A DNA stretch of 64,000 bases from Scybalousia_A sp052170555 (GCA_052170555.1 JBQNAI010000001.1:279271-343270); one strand, 5' to 3'. Shown: positions 37,244-47,251, counted from the stretch's first letter. Program-made: numbers and translations. Notes: generated by a model not told the origin, from the letters alone.

Positions 37244-39886
37244 ATGGCCAAAGATAAAGACGGTTTGACTCCGTTGATGAAGCAATACGGAGAATTTAAG
37301 GCTAAATATCCTGACTGTATATTGCTATATCGTGTAGGTGATTTTTACGAGACTTTTGGGCAAGATGCAGAAGATACCGCTAAGATTTTGAATATTGTAT
37401 TGACTAAACGTGCTGGTGGAGGACAGGATAGGTTGGCTGGATTTCCTTATCATGCACTGGAAACATACCTTCCAAAGTTTCTTAAAGCAGGACGTAGAGT
37501 TGCCATCTGTGACCAGATAGAGGATCCTAAGTTTGCAAAAGGTATAGTTAAAAGAGGTATCAGTGAGATAGTTACTCCCGGTATTTCTTATAATGATACT
37601 GCTATTGATGGTGGACAAAGTAATTATCTATGTGCTATTCACATGCAAAAAAATGAGTATGGAATAGCTTTTATTGATATAACGACGGGCGAGTTTTTAG
37701 TTTCACAAGGTACAAAAGCGGATATTAGTAAGTTGTTGCGTGATTTCAATGTGAAGGAAATAGTATTGCACAGACAGTTTGAACGAGATTTTCTTGCAAC
37801 TTTTCAAAATAATATACTTACTAAAGGGTATGATGATTGGGTATTTACGATTACTTTTGCGAATGATATACTCAGCGAAGTTTTTGACGTAAATTCAATG
37901 AAAGGTTTTGGAATAGATTCATTGCCTTTGGCTGTTGTTGCAGCTGGTGCTGCTATTTATTATATTAAAGATACTAATCATACCGAATTATCTCATATTT
38001 GCAATATTGCGAGGATAGATAACAGTAGTTTTGTATGGATGGATCATTTTACTATTCGGAATTTGGAACTTATCTATTCCAATGGTGGAGACAAGTCTAC
38101 TCTTTATAATGTTATCAATCGCACTCAGAGTAATATGGGAGCAAGATTGTTGAAGCATTGGTTATTGTTACCATTGAAAAGTAAGGAAGAAATAGAAAGA
38201 CGTCAGAATATAGTTGGACTTTTTGTCTATAATGATGAGCAAAGAGAGGAAACAAAAAGATTAGTATTAAATATTGGCGATATGGAAAGACAGATAAGTA
38301 AACTGTCTTTTCGTAGAATACAACCAAATGAACTTTTTCATTTTGCAGATGTATTGGATAATCTTTCTAAATTGAAAGAGATACTATTATCTTTCAAACG
38401 GAGTGAAAATATGTTGCCTGCAATAGAAGAGTTTTCCGAAATGAAAGAGTTTATACTTAACGCTATTGATCCAAATGCTCCGAATAATATAAGTAAGGGC
38501 AACAGTATAAAAGTGGGTTTTGATGATAAGTTGGATTATTACAGAAATATTGCATTCAATTCGCAAGAGGTATTAGAAAAAATACGAATAGAGCAATCCG
38601 ATATTACACATATTCCATCTTTAAAGGTCGGTTTTAATAATGTTTTTGGATATTACTTGGAGGTAACTAATATTCACAAAGACAAAGTCCCTGAATCTTG
38701 GCAGCGAAAACAGACATTAACAAATTGTGAGCGATATATAACTCCTGAACTTAAAGATATAGAAACGCAAATTCTTAATGCACAGGCAAATATTTCTACT
38801 TTGGAGTTATCACTGTATAATAATATTTTGCAAAAGTGTATACCTTATATATCAAGATTGCAAAAGACGGCACAAAGTGTTGCATATATAGATTGTTTGC
38901 TATCACTTGCATTAGTTGCATTAGAAAACAACTACACACGTCCTCAGATTCTTCTATCGGATATATTACACATTAGTAAGGCTCGTCATCCTGTTATAGA
39001 AAAAATGCTGCCTATTGGAACAGAATACGTAGCAAATGATGTGTATTTAGACACCACTACACAACAGATAGTAATCATTACAGGACCTAATATGTCTGGT
39101 AAAAGTGCTTACCTAAGGCAGACAGCATTGATAGTAATTCTTGCACAAATCGGTAGTTACGTGCCGGCAAAACAGGCGGAGATTGGAATAGTTGATAAAA
39201 TATTTACGCGTGTTGGAGCATCTGATAATATAGCATCAGGAGAAAGTACTTTTATGGTAGAAATGAATGAAACGGCCTCTATACTTAATAACTTATCTCC
39301 TCATTCGTTAGTACTATTGGACGAAATAGGTAGAGGAACATCCACATATGACGGGGTAAGTATTGCTTGGGCCATAGCAACATATCTACATGATAATACT
39401 AATAGGGCAAAGGTTTTATTTGCAACACATTACCATGAGTTGATTGCGATGGAAAAACATTTCGTACGTATCAAGAATTATCATGTATCCGTAAAAGAGT
39501 TAGGGTCTAAGATAATTTTTGTACGTACTATTTCTAAGGGTGGATCATCTCAAAGTTTTGGACTTCACGTTGCTAAATTAGCGGGAGTACCTAAGAAAGT
39601 CTTGAAAATAGCTGATGAAATACTTTTATCGTTAGAAGAAAATCGCTCAGATTCCTTACAATTGAATATGGCGGGAACTGCAAATACAAGAAAAGAGAAT
39701 AATAAAGAAGAGCGGATTGCAAAAGAGCGTATAAAAACATCGTTTCAGACGAGTTTTATTCAATTGGAAGACCCTGTGTTATTACAAATTAAAGATAATG
39801 TATTGCAACTTGATATAGATAATCTTACTCCGATTGATGCATTAAACGAATTAAATAAAATAAAAAGTTTGTTAAAAAACGTATAA
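37244..39886 (+). CDS. mutS: DNA mismatch repair protein MutS
   Basis: 880 residues, complete MutS1. The mismatch-reading Phe-x-Glu is in GDFYETFG (F34, E36). The lever and clamp domains fill the middle. The ATPase has the P-loop GPNMSGKSAYLRQ, the Walker B LVLLDEIGRGTSTYDG and the ATHYHEL motif. The C-terminus ends with the short helical dimerisation tail (LTPIDALNELNKIKSLL). Nothing suggests a mutator allele. Confidence 0.96.
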   Translation: MAKDKDGLTPLMKQYGEFKAKYPDCILLYRVGDFYETFGQDAEDTAKILNIVLTKRAGGGQDRLAGFPYHALETYLPKFLKAGRRVAICDQIEDPKFAKGIVKRGISEIVTPGISYNDTAIDGGQSNYLCAIHMQKNEYGIAFIDITTGEFLVSQGTKADISKLLRDFNVKEIVLHRQFERDFLATFQNNILTKGYDDWVFTITFANDILSEVFDVNSMKGFGIDSLPLAVVAAGAAIYYIKDTNHTELSHICNIARIDNSSFVWMDHFTIRNLELIYSNGGDKSTLYNVINRTQSNMGARLLKHWLLLPLKSKEEIERRQNIVGLFVYNDEQREETKRLVLNIGDMERQISKLSFRRIQPNELFHFADVLDNLSKLKEILLSFKRSENMLPAIEEFSEMKEFILNAIDPNAPNNISKGNSIKVGFDDKLDYYRNIAFNSQEVLEKIRIEQSDITHIPSLKVGFNNVFGYYLEVTNIHKDKVPESWQRKQTLTNCERYITPELKDIETQILNAQANISTLELSLYNNILQKCIPYISRLQKTAQSVAYIDCLLSLALVALENNYTRPQILLSDILHISKARHPVIEKMLPIGTEYVANDVYLDTTTQQIVIITGPNMSGKSAYLRQTALIVILAQIGSYVPAKQAEIGIVDKIFTRVGASDNIASGESTFMVEMNETASILNNLSPHSLVLLDEIGRGTSTYDGVSIAWAIATYLHDNTNRAKVLFATHYHELIAMEKHFVRIKNYHVSVKELGSKIIFVRTISKGGSSQSFGLHVAKLAGVPKKVLKIADEILLSLEENRSDSLQLNMAGTANTRKENNKEERIAKERIKTSFQTSFIQLEDPVLLQIKDNVLQLDIDNLTPIDALNELNKIKSLLKNV

Positions 39887-39945
39887 AGACAATTATTCTT
39901 ATTTTTTCGTGTACTGAAATAGTCTTTATTTTATTTAATAATATT

Positions 39946-40032
39946 AATGTGGGAAGAAAGAGAATTAATGTGAGACTTTAATAAATTATTGTTCCACATC
40001 AGAAAATTCTTTTTAAGAAAGGATTCTATGAT
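39946..40032. repeat. Intergenic repeat, diverged copy
   Basis: AATGTGGGAAG, TTAATGTGAGACTTTAATAA, then TTCCACATCAGAAAATTC and TTTTTAAGAAAGGATTCT. It has the same modules as the other copies but is more diverged. Confidence 0.5.
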
Positions 40033-40353
40033 CTAGTATCTTAATTTTTAGAAAATTGATATATATTTTTTTAGGTAAAAAAAGAGACTATCTTTTTTGT
40101 CAATTGATAATTTTTTTATAACTCTGTACCCGACTGATAATAGTATCGGAGAAATAACGTAGTATTTTGCTATTGTTTTGAGATTTTTAAAACTGCCAAT
40201 TTTATAAAATACGCTTCAAAACGATTGGTTTAACAATGTTTTGGCTAACCGCGGACTACAGTGAGCGTATGAGGTATGGCAGTACTGTAAAATCTTGTGG
40301 TAGGTCTGCAGTTTTTTTGTCGCCTTACTTCGTTTCAATACTATTTTACTAAA
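40033..40353. other. Intergenic region before the HNH remnant
   Basis: No intact gene. The upstream part of the former HNH-containing gene may have lain here, but no frame reads convincingly. Confidence 0.35.
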
Positions 40354-40568
40354 AAGAAAAAGTATCTAAGCATACGTACTTTTGATGATAATACTAAATG
40401 TAGTGTTTATGAGAAACAGAAGGGAATCTGCCCTATATAAAGAACATTTTGATATATAAGAAATGGAAGTAGACCACATTTATAGCCCGGAAGTTTGGAT
40501 AACGAACGGTAGAAGAGAATTGCCAACTGCTTTGCAGAGAAAATAATAGACAGAAAGGAGGAAAATAG
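40354..40568 (+). pseudogene. Fragment of an HNH endonuclease gene
   Basis: Three frames together give the C-terminal HNH domain of a DUF262-associated type nuclease: KKYLSIRTFDDNTKCSVYEK, QKGICP (first Cys; the second has changed, LYKEHFDI), a stop, EMEVDHIY (the HNH histidine) and, after a shift, NCQLLCRENNRQKGGK to a stop at 40566-40568. At least one stop and two shifts, and loss of the N-terminal part, show it is dead. It probably belonged to a restriction or phage-defence gene; that is inference. Confidence 0.7.
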
Positions 40569-40720
40569 AAGAATTTAATTAGATACAATAGGTACGATCT
40601 TAATATAAAGCAGATTAACTTCCTGATATAAACAAGATAAGAAAGAAAAAGATTACGCTCTGCTATTCTATATTAACATACATTAACAAAGCGTAATTCT
40701 AAATGTCGCAATAACAAATT

Positions 40721-41551
40721 TTATCGTTTATTCAAAAAAAGAATTTCTCTTGCTTCATCGGAATTAGCGATCTGTCTGCCTAATTCTTTTGATAGACGAA
40801 CAACTTTATCTACTAATTCTCCGTTGCTTTTAGCCAAAACACCTTTGGAAAGATACAGATTGTCTTCAAATCCAACACGAACATTTCCTCCCATAGTGAT
40901 ACCAGCAGCTGCCATAGTGAAAGCATGACGACCTATACCAGTAACAGTCCATGTAGAACCGGAAGGAATACCATTAACTAACCAACAAAGATTTTGAACT
41001 GTTGCAGGAGTACAGCCAAGCACACCTAAAACAAAGTTAAATTGCATAGGAGCAGCAGGAACAAAGCCTTTGCGAGCCAGAGTTAAGATACTATCCAAAT
41101 GTCCCATCTCAAAACATTCGTATTCAGGCTTTATATTGTTTTCAATCATTCGTTGTCCGAATGTTCTCATCATAGGCATAGTGTTTTCAAAGACTTCGTC
41201 CCCAAAATTACATGTTCCACAATCCAAAGTTGCCATTTCAGGCATCAATTCTGTAGGTTGTAACCGCTCTTCTGCTGTCATGCCAACTGCACCTCCCGTA
41301 GAAGGAATAAGGATAACGTTAGGACACTCTTGATATATGGCATCAATACATTCTTTGAAACGTTCTTTGGACTGAGTGGGTGTTCCATCATCCTCTCTTA
41401 CATGCAAATGCACAATAGCTGCCCCAGCATCTACTGCACTCTTAGCCTCTCTTACTATTTCTTTAACAGTATAAGGCACGGCAGGGTTCTGCTCTTTCGT
41501 AACTTCGGCACCACAAATTGCCGCCGTGATTATAAGTTTTTCCATTATCAT
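40721..41551 (-). CDS. kce: 3-keto-5-aminohexanoate cleavage enzyme (lysine fermentation)
   Basis: 276 residues, the family length. It condenses 3-keto-5-aminohexanoate with acetyl-CoA to give acetoacetate and 3-aminobutyryl-CoA. The TIM barrel carries the zinc motif IVHLHVRE (H48, H50), PSTGGAVGMTAEERL and the late VGFEDNLYL glutamate. Other BKACE-fold enzymes act on different beta-keto acids, but kal and atoD nearby on the same strand support Kce. It is the last gene of the run and is separated from kal by the restriction-modification insertion. Confidence 0.9.
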   Translation of the reverse strand: MIMEKLIITAAICGAEVTKEQNPAVPYTVKEIVREAKSAVDAGAAIVHLHVREDDGTPTQSKERFKECIDAIYQECPNVILIPSTGGAVGMTAEERLQPTELMPEMATLDCGTCNFGDEVFENTMPMMRTFGQRMIENNIKPEYECFEMGHLDSILTLARKGFVPAAPMQFNFVLGVLGCTPATVQNLCWLVNGIPSGSTWTVTGIGRHAFTMAAAGITMGGNVRVGFEDNLYLSKGVLAKSNGELVDKVVRLSKELGRQIANSDEAREILFLNKR

Positions 41552-41566
41552 TTTCTTGTTTTATTA

Positions 41567-42462
41567 TTAGACATTGGCAAAATCAAATAAAGACAAAGAT
41601 TCTTTCTTTTTTTCTTTATGTATAAGATTCGTAGATTCCTTGTAATTTTTGAACTTGCCTGTATTTTCTTTATTGAGTTTTCTTTCCTTAAAAGACTTTT
41701 CTACAAAATGTTTTCTCAATTCTTTTTCAATCTTGGGCTTTTCCTTTTGAGAATCTTTCAATCTGCTATTGGCAAATGAGATGTAATCTTTCGAAATATC
41801 AATGCCGATATAATCTTTCCCCAATAACTTTCTGCAACTAAGGTCGTACCGCTACCACAATAAGGATCGATAACCACACCTTTATCTTTGTCAAGAATAG
41901 AAGTAATAACCCTTGTCGGAAGTTCCAAAGGGAAAGGTGCTGGATGCGGATTGTTCCTCTCAGGGGGGAATCGCCAAATAGAAGTAAGCAAAGAATGTTT
42001 GGATTCTAACTCTTTACCTATTTTATTATTGTCGATGGGTTTGTAAAGCCAATAAATACGCTCATCAACTTGCCAAAAACGCCAGCCTCTTATGTTTGCG
42101 GCTATCATTCTATCCCAAATAATTTCTTGTCGTATGGTCCAAAATGTTTTTTCTAACCAACTTATGGGGTGATACATAATACCTTTGTCCCAACGTGTCT
42201 TATGATTGTAGAAAAAAGAGCCTCCGGGTTTGATAATACGAAAAAGTTCATTTAGAACTGCAATTTGATTTTCTTGATACTCTTCTTCCTTTACGCAATC
42301 CTTGATACTATTGTACTTAACATTCTTAACAAGCCAGCCTTTATTCTTTTCTCCTTTGTTATACGGCGGAGATGTTACGCCCAAATCAATAGAATTGTCA
42401 GGTAATTGTCTTAATGCTTCAATAGTATCACCTAATAAAATCTTATTTATAAACTCGGTCAT
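41567..42462 (-). pseudogene. Type II DNA methyltransferase, frameshifted
   Basis: Two overlapping frames (41758-42462 and 41567-41824) form one beta-class methyltransferase. The first has the catalytic TSPPYN (N4-cytosine or N6-adenine type), WDRMIAANIRGWRF and the SAM-binding DPYCGSGTTLVAES. It then shifts near 41818-41835 where the family continues LGKDYIGIDISKDYISFANS, which is found intact in the other frame. A single missing base in a short A run would explain it. The charged C-terminal tail (ERKLNKENTGKF) extends to 41567. Without the shift the product would be about 298 residues. A truncated active form cannot be excluded because both key motifs precede the shift. Confidence 0.75.
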
Positions 42463-42463
42463 A

Positions 42464-43127
42464 CTATTGAAGCATTAAAAAATCATAAAATTTGGAATTG
42501 TAATATTTTTCACTCCTTTTAATAGCGTCTTTGTTCAAATAAACAATTTTCAATAAGGAAGAATCCGCTATATAAGTGAAATTAAAAGAAGAACTCCTCA
42601 AATAAACTCCTTCAGGACGGTGCCCATAAAATCTATTATCCAAATTATATTTCATTCTTGAGGAAATAACTGAAAAAGGGAACTCAATAATATACTGTAA
42701 TTCACCATCGATAAAACCACTACTCAGAATATTAAAATTTTCTTTAATATCCTTGTCCAATCTTTCGTATGTGTAGTCATTAAAACTTACCATCAGAGTT
42801 CAGTTTTGACTTGGTTTTCCTTTCGTTATAACCTTCCGTTTGAATATTTTTTGGTTTTGCTTCACAATTAATAGATTTGCCTCCAATCTCATCACTATGC
42901 TTAAAACCATTATAACCTAATTTTGCAGCATTATGTTTATATCCTGCAACGGTTACAGTTATAAATTCTCTCAATGATGAAGAATTTTTATCGTTCATAT
43001 ATACGGTTAGCAAATCATTAAGACACGAAATAAGATTATCTTTAGATTTGTTAATCATCAACTGAGATAATTCACTATGGCTTTTAGTTGCATAGGTGAT
43101 TATTATTTCTGACAAATCCCTATTCAT
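42464..43127 (-). pseudogene. Probable type II restriction endonuclease, frameshifted
   Basis: Two frames, 42780-43127 (115 residues) and 42464-42793 (109 residues), overlap by 14 bases and read as one protein if one base is removed near 42783-42790 (SKLNSDG then SFNDYTYERLDKD). The first part has INCEAKPKN, a candidate (D/E)xK active-site segment. The gene starts 4 bases after the kal stop and ends 1 base before the methyltransferase start, the usual layout of a type II pair. The family name is not certain; a MjaI-like enzyme is one guess. If the two frames are instead separate subunits, the gene could be active. Confidence 0.6.
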
Positions 43128-43131
43128 ATTC

Positions 43132-43530
43132 CTATTTGTTATATCTCTGGCAGTCTTTTGGTGTTACGCATGTACCACTTGCTTTGCAGACAACAATAGG
43201 CTCAGCCAACACTTCAGCAGCAGAAGCACTGATATCTGTTCTAGAACTGATTACTTTTCTCGCCTCAAAAGTCATTTTACGAGAAGTGTTGCCTACTTTG
43301 GTTATCTCTCCATATGCTTCAATATAGTCGCCTGCATAAACGGGAGCCAAAAACTCCACATTGTCATATGCACAAAATAATCCCTCATCACCATCTTGCT
43401 TTATAAGTAATTCCGTTGCTACATCACCAAAAAGATTTAACATTCGGGCACCATCAACTAAGTTCCCGCCATAGTGAGCATCGTGAGCACTCATTCTTAA
43501 TCTAATTGTGCTTGTTATTTTTTCTGACAT
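43132..43530 (-). CDS. kal: 3-aminobutyryl-CoA ammonia-lyase
   Basis: 132 residues, hotdog fold. It removes ammonia from L-3-aminobutyryl-CoA to make crotonyl-CoA in lysine fermentation. The start MSEKITSTIRLRMSAHDAHY then GGNLVDGARML and FLAPVYAGDYIEAYGEI match the family; residues of the hotdog helix are intact. It lies 65 bases after atoD on the same strand. The stop is followed at once by the restriction gene, so the original neighbour was probably kce. Confidence 0.88.
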   Translation of the reverse strand: MSEKITSTIRLRMSAHDAHYGGNLVDGARMLNLFGDVATELLIKQDGDEGLFCAYDNVEFLAPVYAGDYIEAYGEITKVGNTSRKMTFEARKVISSRTDISASAAEVLAEPIVVCKASGTCVTPKDCQRYNK

Positions 43531-43595
43531 ATCTTTATTTTTTTAGTATTGAATTATGAATTTGCTATAATTACATATTAGAATTAAAACATTAT

Positions 43596-44264
43596 CTATG
43601 CCTTTACAATATAATCGACAAATAGATAAGGGGTCTTTACATTTTCTGGTTCAATTATTTCGACCTCTTGTTGAACTTCCGCAATGACAATATCTGCTGC
43701 TGTTGCCATCAATGGATTGAAGTTTTGAGATGTCCCTTTGTATACAAGGTTTCCAAATTTGTCGCAAATACTTGCCCCCAATAAAGCAACATCTGCACGA
43801 ATAGGTTTTTCCAAAAGGTATTCTTTCCCATCAATTATTAATTTTTGTTTTCCTTCCTCACAAATCGTTCCAAGACCTGTTGTAGTTAAGAAACCACCTA
43901 TACCCGCTCCACCAGCACGTATAGATTCTGCTAATGTTCCTTGCGGAATAAGTTGAACGTCTATTTCTCCACTTATCATTTTTTCACCAGTTACAGGATT
44001 TGTACCAATATGGGAAGCGATAACTTTCTTGACGCAACCATTGGCAACTAACAATCCACTACCATATTCTACAAAAGACGTATCATTACAAATAATCGTT
44101 AGGTTTTTTACGTTATTCCTTACTATCTGTTCGATGATCTTACAAGCGGAACCTGAACCTAAGAAACCTCCTACCATAACGGTCATTCCATCTTTTACCA
44201 TAGAGGCAGCGACCTCTACACCTATTCTCTTACTCATAGTATTGTTTATTTTGATTAGACTCAT
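43596..44264 (-). CDS. atoD: CoA-transferase subunit A (butyrate-acetoacetate type)
   Basis: 222 residues from 44264; a second ATG at 44237 (MSKRIGVEV) fits the family start as well and would leave a more normal leader after the promoter box at 44279. The family I CoA-transferase alpha subunit has the motif MVGGFLGSGSACKIIE and AGGAGIGGFLTTTGLGT. In lysine fermentation AtoDA moves CoA from butyryl-CoA to acetoacetate. The beta subunit AtoA, which carries the catalytic glutamate, is not next to it in either direction. Confidence 0.88.
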   Translation of the reverse strand: MSLIKINNTMSKRIGVEVAASMVKDGMTVMVGGFLGSGSACKIIEQIVRNNVKNLTIICNDTSFVEYGSGLLVANGCVKKVIASHIGTNPVTGEKMISGEIDVQLIPQGTLAESIRAGGAGIGGFLTTTGLGTICEEGKQKLIIDGKEYLLEKPIRADVALLGASICDKFGNLVYKGTSQNFNPLMATAADIVIAEVQQEVEIIEPENVKTPYLFVDYIVKA

Positions 44265-44278
44265 TACTCAATTATGAT

Positions 44279-44287
44279 GCAAAGATA
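44279..44287 (-). promoter_or_regulatory. -7 box of the atoD-kal(-kce) run
   Basis: Reads TATCTTTGC on the minus strand. It makes atoD the first gene of the transcript. Confidence 0.6.
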
Positions 44288-44665
44288 CGAAAAATAATCA
44301 ATGCAATAAAAATTCCAATCATTTATTTTTAACGAAAAATATTGGGAAAAGAATGTACTACGAGACATCTTATCATTTTCTGTTTAGTACAAATAACAAA
44401 ATTTACACAATTGTTCTGCATACTCACCTTACATAGTATAATGAATAAAGATAAAAATATAATAAATAGGAATTATGATTACTTGATATTTACAGATTAA
44501 TATTCATTGTTAATCATAAATATCGTAATTTCATAAGCCATTTTCATAGAATTATAAAAGAGAATAATTTTAATTAGTTTTATTTTAATATTAATGTTGT
44601 TAATTACTAGTTGTCTACTGGATAGAGAAGTATTCCAATCAGTTTTTTAAAATAGTGGTAATATA

Positions 44666-45039
44666 AAAACATTGTCTACTGCAAAACTTTATGGCTTAGA
44701 TTACATTGTTACGCCTTAGTTAAAGTTATTTTTGCTACAATTCCTTGATATTGCAGGAGCTTGACCAATCTTTGGAACTATTATGGAAATTATGTTTAGT
44801 CTTGTTGTATTTATTTGGATAGTTTTTGCAACAATTTTTTTGGAAACAGTACATAACTTATTTCTGCTATAATTAGTAGCCGTCAGAGTGGAGATAGTTT
44901 GACAGGAACAATAGGAACTCAGATAAGACATAAGGTTAAGGAGACAATACTGGTATTTTTACTATTTTTGTTGGTAATACTGATTGCCGTGTTTATTTTT
45001 CAACCTGCAGCATTGTTGCTTGGATTCATATTTCGTTAG
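44666..45039 (+). pseudogene. cstA: Fragment of a carbon starvation protein (CstA) gene
   Basis: Reads KTLSTAKLYGLDYIVTP, stop, LKLFLLQFLDIAGA, stop, PIFGTIMEIMFSLVVFIWIV, FATIFLETVHN, then after a shift IISSRQSGDSLTGTIGTQIR and a hydrophobic helix. These match the CstA N-terminal half (DGVDY, QFLNIAGTGPIFG, WIVFGxIFxGxVHD, SxRxxGxSL). CstA proteins transport peptides or pyruvate and normally have 475-700 residues; here about 120 codons remain with two stops and one shift. The rest is missing. Confidence 0.7.
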
Positions 45040-45700
45040 AGTTTTTAATTTGTTTTGTGCAATATTTTATTTAATATTTATTAGCATGAAAAGTATCGTA
45101 AAATGGATAGTTTATAAGCATGATATAAAGATAAATAAATTGCTAATAATTTAATTTGTTTTGTAATTTTACATGATAGGAATTGATATCCTAAAAAATG
45201 AATTAAAATTTATGCAGGAAATACTATGCATTTTGTTAACTGTTCTAAAATAATTTAAATGATCTTTTTTATTTCATCTGAATTTTATCATATTGTTTTT
45301 TATAGAAGTCTATTTGTAAAACGTTATACTTTTGTTTTTGAATGATTGATTATGAATTTAATTATTCGGATTGTAAACAAAGTGATGAAACTTGTCCCTA
45401 AGTTTTAGATTTTTACTTAGGTAATTGGGAACAATAAATTTATAGTTATGAATAGTCACGAGGAAGAACAAAATTTTTGGAAATTTCCGATATTACTCTA
45501 GACTAGATACCTAAAATTAGCTATTTTCTACGATTTTTATTTAAATGAATTACATAAAAATAACATTGTATAGATAAGATGAGGAAATAAAAAGTTGAAA
45601 AATTCAACTTATCTTTTATATATTATTTAATTTTAAGTGTAAAGTTACATAATATCATAAAATTTAAAATATTGAAAGGTTCTTACTAAAGGGATGTAAG
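45040..45700. other. Degenerate intergenic DNA
   Basis: Very AT-rich with no frame longer than a few dozen codons. It may hold unreadable cstA remains; a run reading FNLFCAIFYLIFI just after the fragment would fit a membrane helix. Confidence 0.35.
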
Positions 45701-45732
45701 TTGGTCAATACGTAAAAAATGAGTAATTTTGC
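45701..45732 (+). promoter_or_regulatory. Promoter of the MATE transporter gene
   Basis: TTGG at 45701-45704 and TAATTTTGC at 45724-45732, 20 bases apart, 27 bases before the ATG. Confidence 0.65.
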
Positions 45733-45759
45733 GGGTCTATTAAAAAGAAATTTAAGTTA

Positions 45760-47133
45760 ATGAACGAAGAAAGAGCATTACTTTTAGGAAGGGAAAAAAT
45801 AAGCAAATTATTGTGGAAGTTTGCTTTGCCCGCTATTGTTGCAATGATTGCATCTTCTATGTATAATATTGTAGATGGAATTTTTATTGGACATTTGGGT
45901 GCTTACAATATTGCTGGTGTAGGATTGACGTGACCTTTTATGAATTTGGCTGCTGCCTTTGGCTCTTTGATTGGTGTGGGAGCAAGTGTGCTATGTTCCA
46001 TTTATCTTGGAGAAAAAAATTATGACAAAGCACGTGTCGTATTGTCTAATGTGATTATTCTCAATTTTGTATTAGGTATTGCTTTTACTATTTTTGGCTT
46101 GATATTTCTGGACCCTATTTTGATATTTTTTGGAGCGAGTGTGAATACATTGCCATCTGCAAGAGAGTATATGACAGTTATTTTGATAGGTAATGTATTT
46201 ACTCATATGTATTTGGGCTTAAATTCAATTTTGCGTGTAAGTGGTTATCCTATCACAGCAATGAATATAATTCTTGTTTCAGTCGTCATAAATATCATGC
46301 TTGCTCCCTTATTCATTTTTGTATTCGGTATGGGTGTTGCGGGTGCAGGATGGGCAACGGTTATTGCTCAAATAATTTGTTGTTTGATACTTTTCTATTT
46401 ATTTTTGAGGCGGGATCGTGTAGTTTATTTGGGGAAAGATAAATTTTATTTTGATAGACATATCGTCAAACGTTCTTTTATCATTGGTTCACCTAATTTT
46501 TTTACTAATGCTGCGGGGTGTTTTATTGTCATATTGCAAAATTATAACCTTCTGAAATATGGTGGAGATTTGTATGTTGGGGCATTCAGTATTGTAAATA
46601 GAATTGCTTTTATGATATTTATGATTGTTTTAGGTTTCTCTCAGGGGATGCAGCCTATTGTAGCATATAATTTCGGTGCTAAAAATTATGATAGAATGTG
46701 GAAGACATTTAGTTTGACTGTTATAGCAGCATCTATAGTTTCTACTTTGGGTTGTTTATTCAGTGAAATATTTCCTTACAATATAGCAAGATTGTTTGTA
46801 GATGAAAGTTCCATATTGGACAAACATCTAATCAATGTAACAATAGACACATTTCATAAAAATATGGTATGTTTTTGGATAATAGGCTTTCAAGTAATAG
46901 GAACAAATTTCTTTGCGAGTATGGATCAACCGAAGAAAGCACTTTTGCTTTCCTTGACAAGACAAGTAATATTTCTCATACCGATTTTATCATTACTTCC
47001 TCCGATGATGGGAGTTGATGGTGTCTGGCTTGCTACTCCAATTTCTGACATTTTGGCAAGTATTTTTACGGTGTTACTGATAATTAGAGAATATCGTTTG
47101 CAGAAAATGAAATTATTCAGAGGATATAAATAG
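45760..47133 (+). pseudogene. MATE family efflux transporter with in-frame TGA
   Basis: The frame from ATG 45760 (MNEERALLLGREKISKLLWK) runs to 47133 (457 codons), the usual MATE length, with a single TGA at 45931-45933 (AGVGLT, stop, PFMNLAAAFGSLIGVGAS). All twelve helices are otherwise intact. MATE proteins export drugs or metabolites using Na+ or H+. The family usually has a hydrophobic residue at the stop position. Promoter and terminator are good, so the mutation looks recent, or it is a sequencing error or a readthrough site. Restart at ATG 45940 would lose the first helix and the second in part. Confidence 0.8.
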
Positions 47134-47184
47134 TTAATTTATCATTAAGGCACAGTATCTGTAAAAAAGAAAAACCTTGTGGAC

Positions 47185-47210
47185 AAAAATATCGTACCGA
47201 TATTTTTATT
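47185..47210 (+). terminator. Terminator after the MATE gene
   Basis: AAAAATATCG and CGATATTTTT arms with a 3-base loop, then ATTT. Confidence 0.6.
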
Positions 47211-47251
47211 TCAGGTTTAGGATTGTGTATAGAGAGAAATTATCGTTCGTT

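Noticed and set aside
5430..45933. Genetic code with TGA as a sense codon
   Set aside because: pabB, folK and the DMT transporter end naturally in TGA, in pabB as an ATGA overlap with the next gene, so TGA is a normal stop here.
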